A stretch of 64,000 nucleotides of DNA from Prosthecobacter vanneervenii. Lineage in GTDB: Bacteria > Verrucomicrobiota > Verrucomicrobiia > Verrucomicrobiales > Verrucomicrobiaceae. The DNA is taken from the NCBI RefSeq assembly GCF_014203095.1, contig NZ_JACHIG010000013.1, forward strand, positions 121,450 through 185,449, given 5' to 3'. The notes beneath the pieces were generated by a model. It searched no databases. It was not told the DNA's origin and worked only from the letters and a program-made list of their open reading frames with translations. Each line of letters starts with the position of its first letter. The first letter of the stretch is position 1. The translations under genes and the position numbers were made by a program. Below, piece after piece: positions 45,249 through 54,487 of the stretch.

Positions 45249-46466
45249 TCACCCCTTGACCTCCACCCGGCGGCCGGCGAGCCGCGCAAACAGCGTGGAA
45301 GCCACGATCAAGGCGGCTGGAATGGTGGGCGGAGCCCAGATCAGACGAGATTGGAAGGCCAGAAAGCAGACGACCAGCGCCGCAAAGACGCACAGCAGAC
45401 CGCGCAGCACCGCCTTGGAGCGTGGAACGAAAAACACCAACCACACTCCCACCAGACTGGCAGCACCCCAGGCGATCCACTGCGCCCACTCAGGCAGCAG
45501 TTGCAGACGGGGCATGGACAGTACCTGCGCCAGCGCCTGCGCATGCAGGCGGGCCAGTCCGCCTGGAGAATCGTCATCCGTGCCGATCACGATCATTTTG
45601 CCCCCCGACAGACTGGCCTTGTCTTTGGCTGAGAGCGCCTCAGCCAGCTCCGAGGTCATCAGGTTCAGGGCATCTACTTCGGGGACTGGCAGCTGCATGT
45701 TGACGGTAAACTCAGCACCTGGGGAAAGCGGCACAAAGCTGCCGTTGGCCAGAAAGGCTCCTGCTCCCGGTCCCAGGAGAAGTCGCTGAGTGGCGTAGGG
45801 GGTCTTGGTAAAGCGTGCCACGGCCTGGGCCAGCACCGTCGGCAGCAGATGGTCTCCTTCCTGCAGGGCGTAGGCCACCTTGCCCGGCGTGCTGGCGTTT
45901 TGTGGCAGCGAGATTCCCAGTTCGGCCTGCCGTCGCAGCAAATCATCTGGCGCAGAGATCAGCGCTCCTAGAGGTGGCACGGGAGTCATGTCCCCCAGGA
46001 CTTTTTCAAACTTTGGCAAAGTGGCATCCAGTCCGCCTAGGAAAGCCGGTGCATCACGGCTGGATGCCAGTTGCGCCTCCACTCCCAGCACGGTGCTTGG
46101 CAGGGGTATCAGGGCTTGAGCAGCCTCATTGACAAATTCAGGCGCGGGCCGGCCCCAGAAAAGTGTTTCTGGGATCACGACCACGGCGGGGTCATAGGTT
46201 TGCAGGCCTTTGAGAACCATCTGCCAGTCCAGCGGGCGCGGTGGCCACCCGGCGTATTCAGCCTTGTCAGCGGCCCGCATCTTCACCAGCACAACGGGTG
46301 CAGATGCCGCCGCATTGGCATCCACGGCAAAACGATCCCGTGCATTGGCCACGAGGAAGTCTAGAAACACCTCATCCACCCGCTGAAAGCGCCCTGCGTG
46401 CTGCTCGCGGTCCAGCCACCAGCCGAGGCTGGCCAGCAGGACGACGAGGAGCAGGGCGCGAATCAT
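45249..46466 (-). CDS. CHASE2-domain membrane protein without output domain
   Basis: 405 residues. An N-terminal membrane helix (MIRALLLVVLLASLGWWL) is followed by an extracytoplasmic CHASE2-like domain (about 25-305): VFLDFLVANARDRFAV, PPRPLDWQMVLKGLQTYDPAVVVIPETLFWG, FTVNMQLPVPEVDALNLMTSELAEAL and KMIVIGTDDDSPGG. Three C-terminal helices (about 325-395) end the protein, with RLAGRRVEVKG as cytoplasmic tail. CHASE2 usually precedes a kinase or cyclase; here no catalytic output is present. It may signal through a partner. Located 30 bases after clpC in the same direction, possibly the last gene of the mcsA-mcsB-clpC transcript. Confidence 0.75.
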   Translation of the reverse strand: MIRALLLVVLLASLGWWLDREQHAGRFQRVDEVFLDFLVANARDRFAVDANAAASAPVVLVKMRAADKAEYAGWPPRPLDWQMVLKGLQTYDPAVVVIPETLFWGRPAPEFVNEAAQALIPLPSTVLGVEAQLASSRDAPAFLGGLDATLPKFEKVLGDMTPVPPLGALISAPDDLLRRQAELGISLPQNASTPGKVAYALQEGDHLLPTVLAQAVARFTKTPYATQRLLLGPGAGAFLANGSFVPLSPGAEFTVNMQLPVPEVDALNLMTSELAEALSAKDKASLSGGKMIVIGTDDDSPGGLARLHAQALAQVLSMPRLQLLPEWAQWIAWGAASLVGVWLVFFVPRSKAVLRGLLCVFAALVVCFLAFQSRLIWAPPTIPAALIVASTLFARLAGRRVEVKG

Positions 46467-46496
46467 GACAGGCGGTGCCCGGAGGATCGCCGATGG

Positions 46497-49031
46497 TTAA
46501 GGGGCGGGTGTGGCGGGCGTCTCAGCAGGAACGTCGTTGTTCTCGCGCTTCTCAGCGGCAAACTTCAGGCGGTTCTGCTCGGCGTCATGGGAGATCTTGA
46601 CCACATCGCCTTCACGGATGTCTCCACGCAGCAGGTGCTCTGCCAGCGGATCCTCGATGTTTTTCTCCACCGCACGGCGCATTGGGCGCGCGCCATACTG
46701 CGGGTCAAACCCTTCTTTCATGAGGAACTCGCGGGCGCTGTCGTCCAGCGCGATGTGGATGTTCTTCTTCTTCAGGCGGGTGACCACCTTGCTGACTTCT
46801 AGGTCCACGATCTTGTTGAGCTGCTCCTTCTCAAGCATGCGGAAGATGACGATGTCATCCAGGCGGTTGAGGAACTCCGGCTTGAAGAACTTCTTCGCAG
46901 CTTCGGTGATCTTGCCCTTGATGCCCACATTGTCAGCAGTGTCTTCCTGCATGGCCATGAAGCCCAGGCTGGTCTGGCGCTTGATCTGCTCCGCACCGAT
47001 GTTCGAGGTCAGGATCACGATGGTGTTCCGGAAGTCGATCTTGCGGCCAAAGTTGTCCGTGACCTGGCCTTCTTCCAGGATCTGCAGCAGCAGGTGCATC
47101 ACATCCGGATGGGCCTTCTCCACTTCGTCAAACAAGATGACGGAGTAGGGACGACGGCGCACAGCTTCGGAAAGCTGGCCGCCTTCTTCGTAGCCCACGT
47201 ACCCGGGAGGTGCCCCGATCAAACGGCTGGCCGTGTGCTTCTCCATGTACTCGGACATGTCGATCTGGATCAGCGCCTCGGCGGTGCCAAACATGAACTC
47301 GGCCAGGTTCTTGGCCAGGAAGGTCTTGCCCACGCCCGTCGGGCCCAGGAACAGGAAGGAGCCGATAGGACGGCGCGGGTCCTTGAGGTCTGCACGCGAG
47401 CGGCGCAGCGCCTTACTGATGGCGATGACGGCTTCGTCCTGCCCAATGACCTTGCCCTTGAGCTCGGTTTCCATCTTGAGCAGCTTCTCGGCCTCCGCCT
47501 GCTCCATGCGCTGCAGCGGCACGCCAGTCCATTTGGAGACGACCGCCATGATGTCCTCTTCAGTCACATCGACAATGCGTTCCTGATTGTTTGAGCGCCA
47601 GCTTTCCAGCACGTCGTCAAAACGCTTCTTGGCGTTCTTTTCGCGGTCGCGCAGGTGGGCGGCTTTTTCAAAGTCCTGCTCCTTGATGGAACCTTCCTTC
47701 TCGACGCGGATCTGCTCGATCTCGGCCTCGATCACCTTCAGTTCCGGTGGGCGGGTCATGGCGGCGATGCGGGCCTTCGAGCCGGCTTCGTCCATGATGT
47801 CGATCGCCTTGTCCGGCAGGAAGCGGGAGGGCAGGTAGCGCGAGCTCAGATTCACGGCGGACTTCAGGGCATCCTCCGAGTACCGGGCCTTGTGGTGCAT
47901 CTCATACTTGCCACGCAGGCCGAAGAGAATGCGGATGGCGTCCTCGACAGAGGGTTCCTCGACCTTCACGCTCTGGAAGCGGCGTTCCAGCGCGGAATCC
48001 TTTTCGATGTACTTGCGGTATTCGTTCAGGGTGGTGGCACCCACGCACTGCAGTTCACCACGGCTCAGCGCAGGCTTGATGATGTTGCTGGCATCCATGG
48101 CCCCTTCCGCGCCGCCGGCACCCACGATGGTGTGCAGCTCGTCGATGAAGAGAATGACATTCTTGTTGCGGCGGATCTCGTCCATCACCGCCTTGATGCG
48201 CTCTTCAAACTGGCCGCGATACTTCGTGCCGGCCACCATGAGCGCCAGATCGAGGGTGATCACGCGCTTGTCGCGCAGAATTTCAGGCACATTGCCAGCG
48301 GCGATTTCCTGGGCCAGACCTTCCACGATGGCGGTCTTGCCCACACCTGCTTCACCAATCAGCACTGGGTTGTTCTTGGTGCGGCGGCAGAGGATCTGGA
48401 TCACACGGGCGATTTCATCCGCACGGCCAATGACGGGGTCCATCTCGCCCTTGATGGCGAGTTCGGTCAGGTCACGGCCAAAGGCCTTCAGCGCCGGTGT
48501 CTTCTCATTCTTCTTCTTGTCACCGGTCGGATTGTTGCCAGTCGGGCTCACGGGCTCGCTGTCTTCTTCCGCTTCTTCCTCGTTCTGGGAGGAGAAGTTG
48601 GGGTCGAGTTCCTTGAGGATCTCACTGCGGGCCTTGTCTAGGTTCACATCGAGGTTGCGCAGCACCTGCGCAGCCACGCCTTCGCCTTCGCGTAGCAGGC
48701 CCAGCAGAATGTGCTCCGTGCCGACGTAGCTGTGGTTCAGCGCCTTGGCTTCCTTGGAGGCCAGGGCCAGCACCTTTTTCACACGCGGGGTATAGGGGAT
48801 GTTGCCCACCATCTTGGTCTCTGGGCCGGAGCCGACCTGCTGCTCCACCTGCATGCGCACGGTTTCGAGATCCAGGCCGAGCTTGGTCAGCACGTTGACC
48901 GCCACACCCTGGCCGAGCTTGATCAAGCCAAGGAGAAGGTGCTCCGTGCCGACATAATTGTGGTTGAAGCGGTCTGCCTCCTTGCGGGCAAGGGCCAGGA
49001 CCTGTTGGGCGCGTGGGGTGAAATTATTCAT
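46497..49031 (-). CDS. clpC: ClpC-type AAA+ unfoldase
   Basis: 844 residues. Two N-terminal Clp repeats ([33 protein letters not shown] and [15 protein letters not shown]...), AAA-1 with Walker [10 protein letters not shown], a middle domain with a UVR-like segment ([27 protein letters not shown]), AAA-2 with Walker [10 protein letters not shown], and a ClpP-binding loop candidate SLGFMAM (LGF, compare VGF in Bacillus ClpC). It unfolds proteins for ClpP, and in Firmicutes recognises substrates carrying phospho-arginine. Its ATG lies inside the end of mcsB (8-base overlap). Confidence 0.97.
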   Translation of the reverse strand: MNNFTPRAQQVLALARKEADRFNHNYVGTEHLLLGLIKLGQGVAVNVLTKLGLDLETVRMQVEQQVGSGPETKMVGNIPYTPRVKKVLALASKEAKALNHSYVGTEHILLGLLREGEGVAAQVLRNLDVNLDKARSEILKELDPNFSSQNEEEAEEDSEPVSPTGNNPTGDKKKNEKTPALKAFGRDLTELAIKGEMDPVIGRADEIARVIQILCRRTKNNPVLIGEAGVGKTAIVEGLAQEIAAGNVPEILRDKRVITLDLALMVAGTKYRGQFEERIKAVMDEIRRNKNVILFIDELHTIVGAGGAEGAMDASNIIKPALSRGELQCVGATTLNEYRKYIEKDSALERRFQSVKVEEPSVEDAIRILFGLRGKYEMHHKARYSEDALKSAVNLSSRYLPSRFLPDKAIDIMDEAGSKARIAAMTRPPELKVIEAEIEQIRVEKEGSIKEQDFEKAAHLRDREKNAKKRFDDVLESWRSNNQERIVDVTEEDIMAVVSKWTGVPLQRMEQAEAEKLLKMETELKGKVIGQDEAVIAISKALRRSRADLKDPRRPIGSFLFLGPTGVGKTFLAKNLAEFMFGTAEALIQIDMSEYMEKHTASRLIGAPPGYVGYEEGGQLSEAVRRRPYSVILFDEVEKAHPDVMHLLLQILEEGQVTDNFGRKIDFRNTIVILTSNIGAEQIKRQTSLGFMAMQEDTADNVGIKGKITEAAKKFFKPEFLNRLDDIVIFRMLEKEQLNKIVDLEVSKVVTRLKKKNIHIALDDSAREFLMKEGFDPQYGARPMRRAVEKNIEDPLAEHLLRGDIREGDVVKISHDAEQNRLKFAAEKRENNDVPAETPATPAP

Positions 49032-50148
49032 GATTGGGGGGGGAGGAGGTGCCTCCTGAGGTTGGTGAAGTTGGGGGAAAACTACCCGGGCCGTCGATGG
49101 ATTGCAACCGTGCTCGGGTTAATTCAGCGCGCATGCTGTCCCTCTCTTCAGGGGACAATTCTCGCGCAGCATTGAGCTGCAGATGCGCAGGTTGAATTTC
49201 AAGAAGCAGCATGTCGATCAGGCTGCGGTCACAGTTGCCGACGAGGTCGAGATCTGCACCCAGCCGCAGCATGCTCAGCAGGTTCAGTGCCTCTTTTGAG
49301 GCAAGAATGTGCGCATACCGCAGAATCGCAAACGCACGGCCCACCTGGTCCTGCAGCATGGTCTGGTGATCTTCCTTCAGCTTGGCGCGGGCTGTCATTT
49401 CCGAGCGGACCACACCTTCGATGACCTTTTCGATCTGGGCGATGATCTCAGGCTCCGCCTCGCCCAGGGTGTGCTGGTTCGAGATCTGGAAAAGATTCCC
49501 TAGCGCCTCAGTGCCTTCGCCATACAGGCCGCGAACCGCCAGGCCGATCTTGCCAATGGCCTTGATCACCGGATTGATCTGCTCCGTGAGCACCAGCGCA
49601 GGCAGGTGCAGCATCACAGAGGCGCGCATGCCGGTGCCCAGGTTCGTGGGGCAGGCAGTCAGGTAGCCCAGCTTGGGGTCAAAAGCATACGGCAGCATGC
49701 TTTCCAGTTCCGAGTCCACCCGGTCCACCGCCTCAAAGGCGCTGTGCAGGTTCAGCCCCGGGCGGATGCCCTGGATGCGGAAATGGTCCTCCTCATTGAT
49801 CATGATGGAGATGCTCTGCTTGCGGTCCACCACCACGGCACATCCAGAGGAGCGTGCGGCGTGCTCGCGGCTCACCAGATGGCGTTCCACCAGCACCTGC
49901 TTGCGGATCTTGCTCAGGTCCGTGTAGTCCTCGCTGTAGCCGTCCCGCATCTCGGGCAGCTGCTCCACCACCGGCCGGGCGCGCTCCAGCAGCTCGATGC
50001 GCTGGCGCTCCTGGCTGAATCCTGGGAAGGGGTGGCCGCGGAGATTGCGCGCCAGACGCACCCGCGATGTCATCACGACATCAGAGTGCGGCCCCGCTCC
50101 CTTCATCCAGTCGGCGGGGTTCTTGATCAGTGTGGCAAAACGCATCAT
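49024..50148 (-). CDS. mcsB: McsB-type protein arginine kinase
   Basis: 374 residues from ATG 50148 (a second ATG follows immediately at 50145); Bacillus McsB has 363. Phosphagen kinase family: DVVMTSRVRLARNLRGHPFPGF, VERHLVSREHA, SIMINEEDHFRIQ, CPTNLGTGMRASVMLHLPALVL (reactive Cys loop), SNQHTLGEAE and NLLSMLRLGADLDLV. Near the C-terminus is RDSMRA, matching the RDXXRA motif described for bacterial arginine kinases. It phosphorylates Arg residues on proteins to mark them for ClpCP. Between mcsA and clpC. The last residues are Ser/Pro-rich and encoded partly by a run of eight C. Confidence 0.95.
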   Translation of the reverse strand: MMRFATLIKNPADWMKGAGPHSDVVMTSRVRLARNLRGHPFPGFSQERQRIELLERARPVVEQLPEMRDGYSEDYTDLSKIRKQVLVERHLVSREHAARSSGCAVVVDRKQSISIMINEEDHFRIQGIRPGLNLHSAFEAVDRVDSELESMLPYAFDPKLGYLTACPTNLGTGMRASVMLHLPALVLTEQINPVIKAIGKIGLAVRGLYGEGTEALGNLFQISNQHTLGEAEPEIIAQIEKVIEGVVRSEMTARAKLKEDHQTMLQDQVGRAFAILRYAHILASKEALNLLSMLRLGADLDLVGNCDRSLIDMLLLEIQPAHLQLNAARELSPEERDSMRAELTRARLQSIDGPGSFPPTSPTSGGTSSPPNHE

Positions 50149-50245
50149 GGGCTTGCGAGTATTGGACGTGTGAAAGGGGATACGCGTTGAATGGCGGTGC
50201 AGGATGTTTTCTCCTGCTGCATCAGCCGCCATTCAATTGCGTTCG

Positions 50246-50812
50246 TCATTTGGAAGTCTTGGTCTGGAGACTTTCGATCTCGGATTTCAACCTTGCGGCA
50301 TCCTCGTAGCGCTCCTCCTTCACGGCCAGGTCCAGCTCGGCACGGAGTTTGGCCAGGTCCGGTAGCGGCTGCGGAGGTGGGGCAACAGGTGGAGCCGGCG
50401 GCGGGATCGGCGCCTCCGGTGCAGGGGTGATTCGCTGCCTTGGCAGGATTTGAGGGGAGACAGCACTCACATGGGTTGGGCGTTTGCCCACATGCTTGGT
50501 TCCCTTGTGCATGTTTCGCAGCAGGGCGTCCAGCCCGTCTCGGAAGGCGGCGTAGCATTCCGGACAGCCCATGCGGCCGATTTTCTTCAGTTGCGAGGCC
50601 GTGAAGCCGCAGGCCGGGCAGACGACCTCCATCATGTCTGACTCTTGACGGTGAGATGGACTCAAGAATGCCTCCGCAAGACCAAAGCCGGTCTCCTCGG
50701 TCACGCCTTTGGCCTTCGAGCATGCCTCACACAGATTCACCGTGGTCATCTGACCGTTGATGATCTGGGTAAGGAACACCGTGGCCTCATTCTCGCAAAC
50801 GTCGCATTTCAT
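50246..50812 (-). CDS. mcsA: McsA-like zinc-finger/UVR protein, activator of McsB
   Basis: 188 residues from ATG 50812, where MKCDVCENEA starts the first zinc finger. Four CxxC pairs (CDVC, CEAC, CPAC, CPEC) form two zinc-binding units in residues 3-95; a Pro-rich linker (about 125-150) leads to a UVR motif (DLAKLRAELDLAVKEERYEDAARLKSEI). This is the architecture of McsA, which stimulates McsB kinase activity. It lies 97 bases before mcsB in the order known from Firmicutes, but no ctsR is found upstream. Confidence 0.93.
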   Translation of the reverse strand: MKCDVCENEATVFLTQIINGQMTTVNLCEACSKAKGVTEETGFGLAEAFLSPSHRQESDMMEVVCPACGFTASQLKKIGRMGCPECYAAFRDGLDALLRNMHKGTKHVGKRPTHVSAVSPQILPRQRITPAPEAPIPPPAPPVAPPPQPLPDLAKLRAELDLAVKEERYEDAARLKSEIESLQTKTSK

Positions 50813-50896
50813 GGATTTAATCGTGCCGGCCTTCATGCCACACACAGTGTGATACGAACGACGGCGCGTACTGGTTATGACAGGTACTCGCCCCCG

Positions 50897-51511
50897 TCAA
50901 CCGATGCCCTGTGCCACCAGCCATTCGTCGAGTTCCGCCTGGAGCTGGGGATGTTTAGCAAAGCTGTAATGAAATGTCCGGAACCCCAGCCGCGCGGCGG
51001 TGGCAATGTTGGGCTCCAGGTCGTCGATGTAAAAGGTGCTCGCAGGATCGAGGTCCAGCTGCGCGGCGGTTTTGAGGAAGATCTCCTCCCCAGGTTTGGC
51101 GCAGCGCGCCGTGTGCGAGTACACGCCTCCCTGGAACAGGCGGAAGATCTCAAACTCTCGCAGGAAGTACTCCTTGTGCAGCTCGTTGGTGTTCGAAAGC
51201 AGGTGCATTGGCAGCCTGCCAGCCATGGCTTTCAGCGTGGCATGCATAGGCTCGTTTTGCGTGAAAATCTCGCACCAGATGGCGGCAAAGTCTTCAGGAG
51301 TTCCGCGGAATCCGGTGCGCTCCATGCCATGGCGGATGAATGCCCCGTCATCCATGTCCCCCACCTCATAGGGGACCTTGATGTCGTCAAAGAGGCTCAG
51401 CACCTTCTCCGCCGGGTGGTCGCATTGCTGCGCCAGCCGGCGGGCGGCGATGCTGAAATCGAAATCGATGAGAACTTTGCCGACGTCGGAAAGTATGGCG
51501 GGCTGGGGCAT
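50897..51511 (-). CDS. HAD-superfamily hydrolase (YihX-like)
   Basis: 204 residues from ATG 51511, preceded by AGGAAGG two bases upstream, a good ribosome-binding site; ATG 51526 has none. HAD motifs: LSDVGKVLIDFDF (nucleophile Asp), LLSNTNELH (motif II), KPGEEIF (motif III Lys) and YIDDLEPNI (motif IV Asp pair). A helical cap lies between motifs I and II (type C1). Relatives include YihX glucose-1-phosphatase and haloacid dehalogenase-like enzymes; substrate unknown. Follows the SGNH hydrolase gene by 36 bases. Confidence 0.9.
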   Translation of the reverse strand: MPQPAILSDVGKVLIDFDFSIAARRLAQQCDHPAEKVLSLFDDIKVPYEVGDMDDGAFIRHGMERTGFRGTPEDFAAIWCEIFTQNEPMHATLKAMAGRLPMHLLSNTNELHKEYFLREFEIFRLFQGGVYSHTARCAKPGEEIFLKTAAQLDLDPASTFYIDDLEPNIATAARLGFRTFHYSFAKHPQLQAELDEWLVAQGIG

Positions 51512-51547
51512 GGCCTTCCTATGCATGCTTGGCTTTCTGAAGCCAGC

Positions 51548-52324
51548 TTATTTCATCAGCTCGGCCAGCTTGGGACTGATGGCGTCAGCCCAGATCTGGT
51601 AGCCTGTCGGTGAGAGGTGCAGGAAATCGGGCATGACTTCCTTGGTAAGCGCGCCATCGGGCTGCGGGAACTTGCTGCCAATGTCCAGGAAGAAGACGTT
51701 TTTGCCGTCGTCGAGCTTGGAGATGATCGCGTTGACCTGTTTTAGCTTTTCATTGGCCGTTCCCAGCTTGCCTGTCGGCTTGTCGCCACGGGGAAAGACG
51801 GCCAGCAGCAGGATCTTGGCCTGGGGCTGTTTCTCACGGATGGTTTCGACGATCGCGGTAACACCTTTGGCGATGCCTTCAGCCGGGTCCGAGGCGACGT
51901 TGTTGGTGCCGATCATCAGCACGCAGGCCTTGGGCTTGATGCCTTCCAGCTCACCGTTCTTGATGCGCCAGAGCACATGCTGGGTGCGGTCTCCTCCGAT
52001 CCCAAAGTTTGCAGGCGTGTATTGGCTGAAGGACTTGGCCCACACTTGCTTGCCATTCCCTGCCCAGCCGGCGGTGATCGAGTCGCCGAGGAAGACGAGC
52101 TGCGCCTTGCCCTCTTTGGCGATGTTCACAAACTTTTCATGCGCGGCAATGAACCCTGGGTTGATCTTGCCATCCTTGCCGTACTTTTCAGCAGGCACAT
52201 CCGGCGGCTGCGGAGGCAAAACGACAGCAGGTGCTGCAGGCGTGGTGGCGGGGGCTGGAGTTTGCGCTTGGAGCGCGGTGGTGGCCAGCAGAAGAAGGGA
52301 GAATGCAAGGGATGTAATTTTCAT
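51548..52324 (-). CDS. Secreted SGNH/GDSL hydrolase
   Basis: 258 residues with a signal peptide (cleavage near LQA-QT, residue 20) and a short Ala/Pro linker. GDSL blocks: FLGD81-S82-ITAGW with nucleophile Ser82, FGIGGDRTQHVLWRI (block II Gly), MIGTNN (block III Asn) and D233-F-L-H236 with catalytic Asp/His. It resembles PAF-acetylhydrolase-like esterases and the sialate/rhamnogalacturonan acetylesterases; a carbohydrate O-acetylesterase role is plausible. Upstream of the HAD gene in the same direction and divergent from fdhA (220 bases). Confidence 0.93.
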   Translation of the reverse strand: MKITSLAFSLLLLATTALQAQTPAPATTPAAPAVVLPPQPPDVPAEKYGKDGKINPGFIAAHEKFVNIAKEGKAQLVFLGDSITAGWAGNGKQVWAKSFSQYTPANFGIGGDRTQHVLWRIKNGELEGIKPKACVLMIGTNNVASDPAEGIAKGVTAIVETIREKQPQAKILLLAVFPRGDKPTGKLGTANEKLKQVNAIISKLDDGKNVFFLDIGSKFPQPDGALTKEVMPDFLHLSPTGYQIWADAISPKLAELMK

Positions 52325-52469
52325 GCACGCGAATTGTGGCGGGCTGCTCGCGTAGCCGCAATCCGAAAGAGCACTTCACGCCATCCGTTTAGAAAAGGCA
52401 GCGGTGCCAGCCTCTCCCGGCCCCTGCACTGTGGACTTTCTGACCGTGAGCATTTTCCCTTCACGGGGA

Positions 52470-52499
52470 TTGACGCGATCCGTCGGATTTCAATAGCAT
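52470..52499 (+). promoter_or_regulatory. Putative fdhA promoter
   Basis: TTGACG (52470-52475), an 18-base spacer and TAGCAT (52494-52499) give a reasonable sigma-70-type promoter about 45 bases before the fdhA ATG. No Shine-Dalgarno is seen in the AC-rich leader (CAACCACAACCACAG). Confidence 0.45.
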
Positions 52500-52544
52500 G
52501 ACCGGGAATCCCCATAATTCAACCAACCACAACCACAGACTATT

Positions 52545-53741
52545 ATGGCCAGCAACAAAGGCGTCGCCTACATGGGACCCGGAAAGGTAGAAATCCAAAG
52601 CATCGACTATCCGAAACTGGAGTTGCGCGAACAGAAGCGCAAATGCCAGCACGGTGTCATCCTCAAAGTCGTCAGCACCAACATCTGCGGCTCCGACCAG
52701 CACATGGTGCGCGGTCGTACCACCGCTCCTGCGGGCCTCATCCTCGGTCATGAAATCACCGGCGAAGTCGTCGAAGTGGGTCGTGACGTGGAGTTCATCA
52801 AGAAGGGGGACATCTGCAGCGTGCCTTTCAATATTGCCTGCGGCCGCTGCGCCAACTGCAAAGAGGGCAAAACCGGCGTCTGCCTCAATGTGAACCCTGC
52901 GCGCCCCGGCGCTGCCTACGGTTATGTGGACATGGGCGGCTGGGTCGGTGGCCAGGCGGAATACGTCATGGTGCCCTATGCCGACTTCAACCTGCTGAAG
53001 TTCCCGGACCGCGATCAGGCCATGGCCAAGATCAAGGATCTCACTCTTCTCTCCGACATCTTCCCCACTGGCTACCACGGTGCCGTTACCGCTGGTGTGG
53101 GCCCGGGTGCCACCGTTTACATCGCAGGCGCTGGTCCTGTGGGCCTCGCTTGCGCCGCCTCCTGCCATCTCCTCGGCGCTGCCGTGGTCATCGTGGGGGA
53201 TTTGAACAAGGAGCGTCTGGCCCAGGCTCGCCGCTTCGGCTGCGAAACGGTGGATGTCTCCAAGAGCGCCTCCATCCAGGAGCAGATCGAAAACATCCTC
53301 GGCGTGCCTGAAGTGGACTGCGCGGTGGACTGCGTGGGCTTTGAGGCCCGCGGCTGTGGCCACAATCACAGCAAGGAAGTGCCCGCCCAGGTGCTCAACA
53401 GCGTCATGGAAATCACCAAGGCTGGCGGTGCCATCGGCATCCCCGGCCTCTATGTCACGGGCGACCCCGGCGCAGTGGATGAAGCCGCCAAAGTCGGCAG
53501 CCTCTCCATCCGCATCGGTCTCGGCTGGGCCAAGAGCCATACCTTCGTCACGGGCCAGTGCCCGGTCATGCGCTACCATCGCCGTCTCATGATGGCCATC
53601 CTGCATGACAAGATCAAGATCGCCAAGGCCACCAACGTCCAGGTGATCTCCCTCAAGAATGCTCCGAAGGGTTACATGGACTTCGACAAGGGCGCTGCCC
53701 GCAAGTACGTCATTGACCCGCACGGCATGATCAAAGCCTGA
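52545..53741 (+). CDS. fdhA: Glutathione-independent formaldehyde dehydrogenase
   Basis: 398 residues, the length of Pseudomonas putida FdhA. Zinc-containing medium-chain dehydrogenase: catalytic Zn ligands in NICGSDQHMVRGR and LGHE, structural Zn Cys cluster CGRCANCKEGKTGVC, NAD-binding VYIAGAGPVGLACA with DLN after strand 2, and the family segment VDCAVDCVGFEARG. It oxidises formaldehyde (and other aldehydes by dismutation) to formate with tightly bound NAD. Apparently monocistronic with a strong terminator downstream. C-ending codon bias suggests high expression. Confidence 0.95.
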   Translation: MASNKGVAYMGPGKVEIQSIDYPKLELREQKRKCQHGVILKVVSTNICGSDQHMVRGRTTAPAGLILGHEITGEVVEVGRDVEFIKKGDICSVPFNIACGRCANCKEGKTGVCLNVNPARPGAAYGYVDMGGWVGGQAEYVMVPYADFNLLKFPDRDQAMAKIKDLTLLSDIFPTGYHGAVTAGVGPGATVYIAGAGPVGLACAASCHLLGAAVVIVGDLNKERLAQARRFGCETVDVSKSASIQEQIENILGVPEVDCAVDCVGFEARGCGHNHSKEVPAQVLNSVMEITKAGGAIGIPGLYVTGDPGAVDEAAKVGSLSIRIGLGWAKSHTFVTGQCPVMRYHRRLMMAILHDKIKIAKATNVQVISLKNAPKGYMDFDKGAARKYVIDPHGMIKA

Positions 53742-53760
53742 TCTGCGCGCAGATAATCAA

Positions 53761-53796
53761 AAAGCCCTCCTGCTGAGAAGCGGGAGGGCTTTTTTC
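53761..53796 (+). terminator. Intrinsic terminator of fdhA
   Basis: AAAGCCCTCCTGCT (53761-53774), a GAGA tetraloop and AGCGGGAGGGCTTT (53779-53792) form a 14-bp stem with one G-T pair, followed by T residues. The A-rich left arm means it could also work on the opposite strand for the convergent DUF2959 gene. Confidence 0.92.
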
Positions 53797-53847
53797 ATGA
53801 ATGATCTGGAACATCCTGCCCCGGTTCAGGGATCGGATCCCCTGTTC

Positions 53848-54480
53848 TCACAATGTCTGAATGAACCGGTCAGCTTCTGCTATGGAGCGGTTCATCTGCT
53901 CCAGCAGGCGCTGGATGTCGCTCTGAATGTTGTCAGCCGTACCTCGCAGTGATCCGATCGCAGCAGCATTCAAATTGTGTTTCAGGTAAAGCACCTGGTC
54001 GTGGAACTGCCGCAGCACCGGATCCATCGTGGCTTCAGCGGCGTGCAGGGAACGTGAGAGCGGCTCAAACCGGCTGCGCGTTTCTGCCAGCTTGCGGCGG
54101 CTGTCGGCAGCCAGCGATGCGTTCTGGTACTGTCGGATTTCGCCCTCCCATTCGCGGAAAAGATCATGGGCCACGGTGTCCACCTCGCGGATCTGTCTGC
54201 GCACCTGATCTGCCTGGGATTCGCAGTCCTCATACTCGCCTTTGAACCGGTTGTAGGCCGACTCGAGGTTGCCGCCGTTGTAATTCGTCAGCTTTTTGAG
54301 CTGGGTCAGGGCGTCCTGAAACTGCTCGCCGGCCTCCTTCTGCTCGCCGCGGGCTTTCTTGACCGCGCTCTTGAGCAGATCACGTTTTTCGTAGCCCAGC
54401 TTTTCCCAGGCGGAGTAGTAAAGGCTGCTGCAGGCTGTGAGGGCAGCCGCCAGTCCAACGAGGAAAAGCCGGGCATGCAT
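53848..54480 (-). CDS. DUF2959-family lipoprotein
   Basis: 210 residues from ATG 54480 (an upstream ATG at 54498 would lengthen the n-region by 6 residues). Lipoprotein signal with lipobox LTAC17. The mature part starts SSLYYSAWEKLGYEKRDLLKSAVKKARGEQKEAGEQFQDAL, typical of DUF2959, and is almost entirely helical (coiled coil, about 40-205). Function of the family is unknown; envelope location likely. Follows the glutaredoxin-like gene by 7 bases in the same direction. Confidence 0.88.
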   Translation of the reverse strand: MHARLFLVGLAAALTACSSLYYSAWEKLGYEKRDLLKSAVKKARGEQKEAGEQFQDALTQLKKLTNYNGGNLESAYNRFKGEYEDCESQADQVRRQIREVDTVAHDLFREWEGEIRQYQNASLAADSRRKLAETRSRFEPLSRSLHAAEATMDPVLRQFHDQVLYLKHNLNAAAIGSLRGTADNIQSDIQRLLEQMNRSIAEADRFIQTL

Positions 54481-54487
54481 ACGGAGA

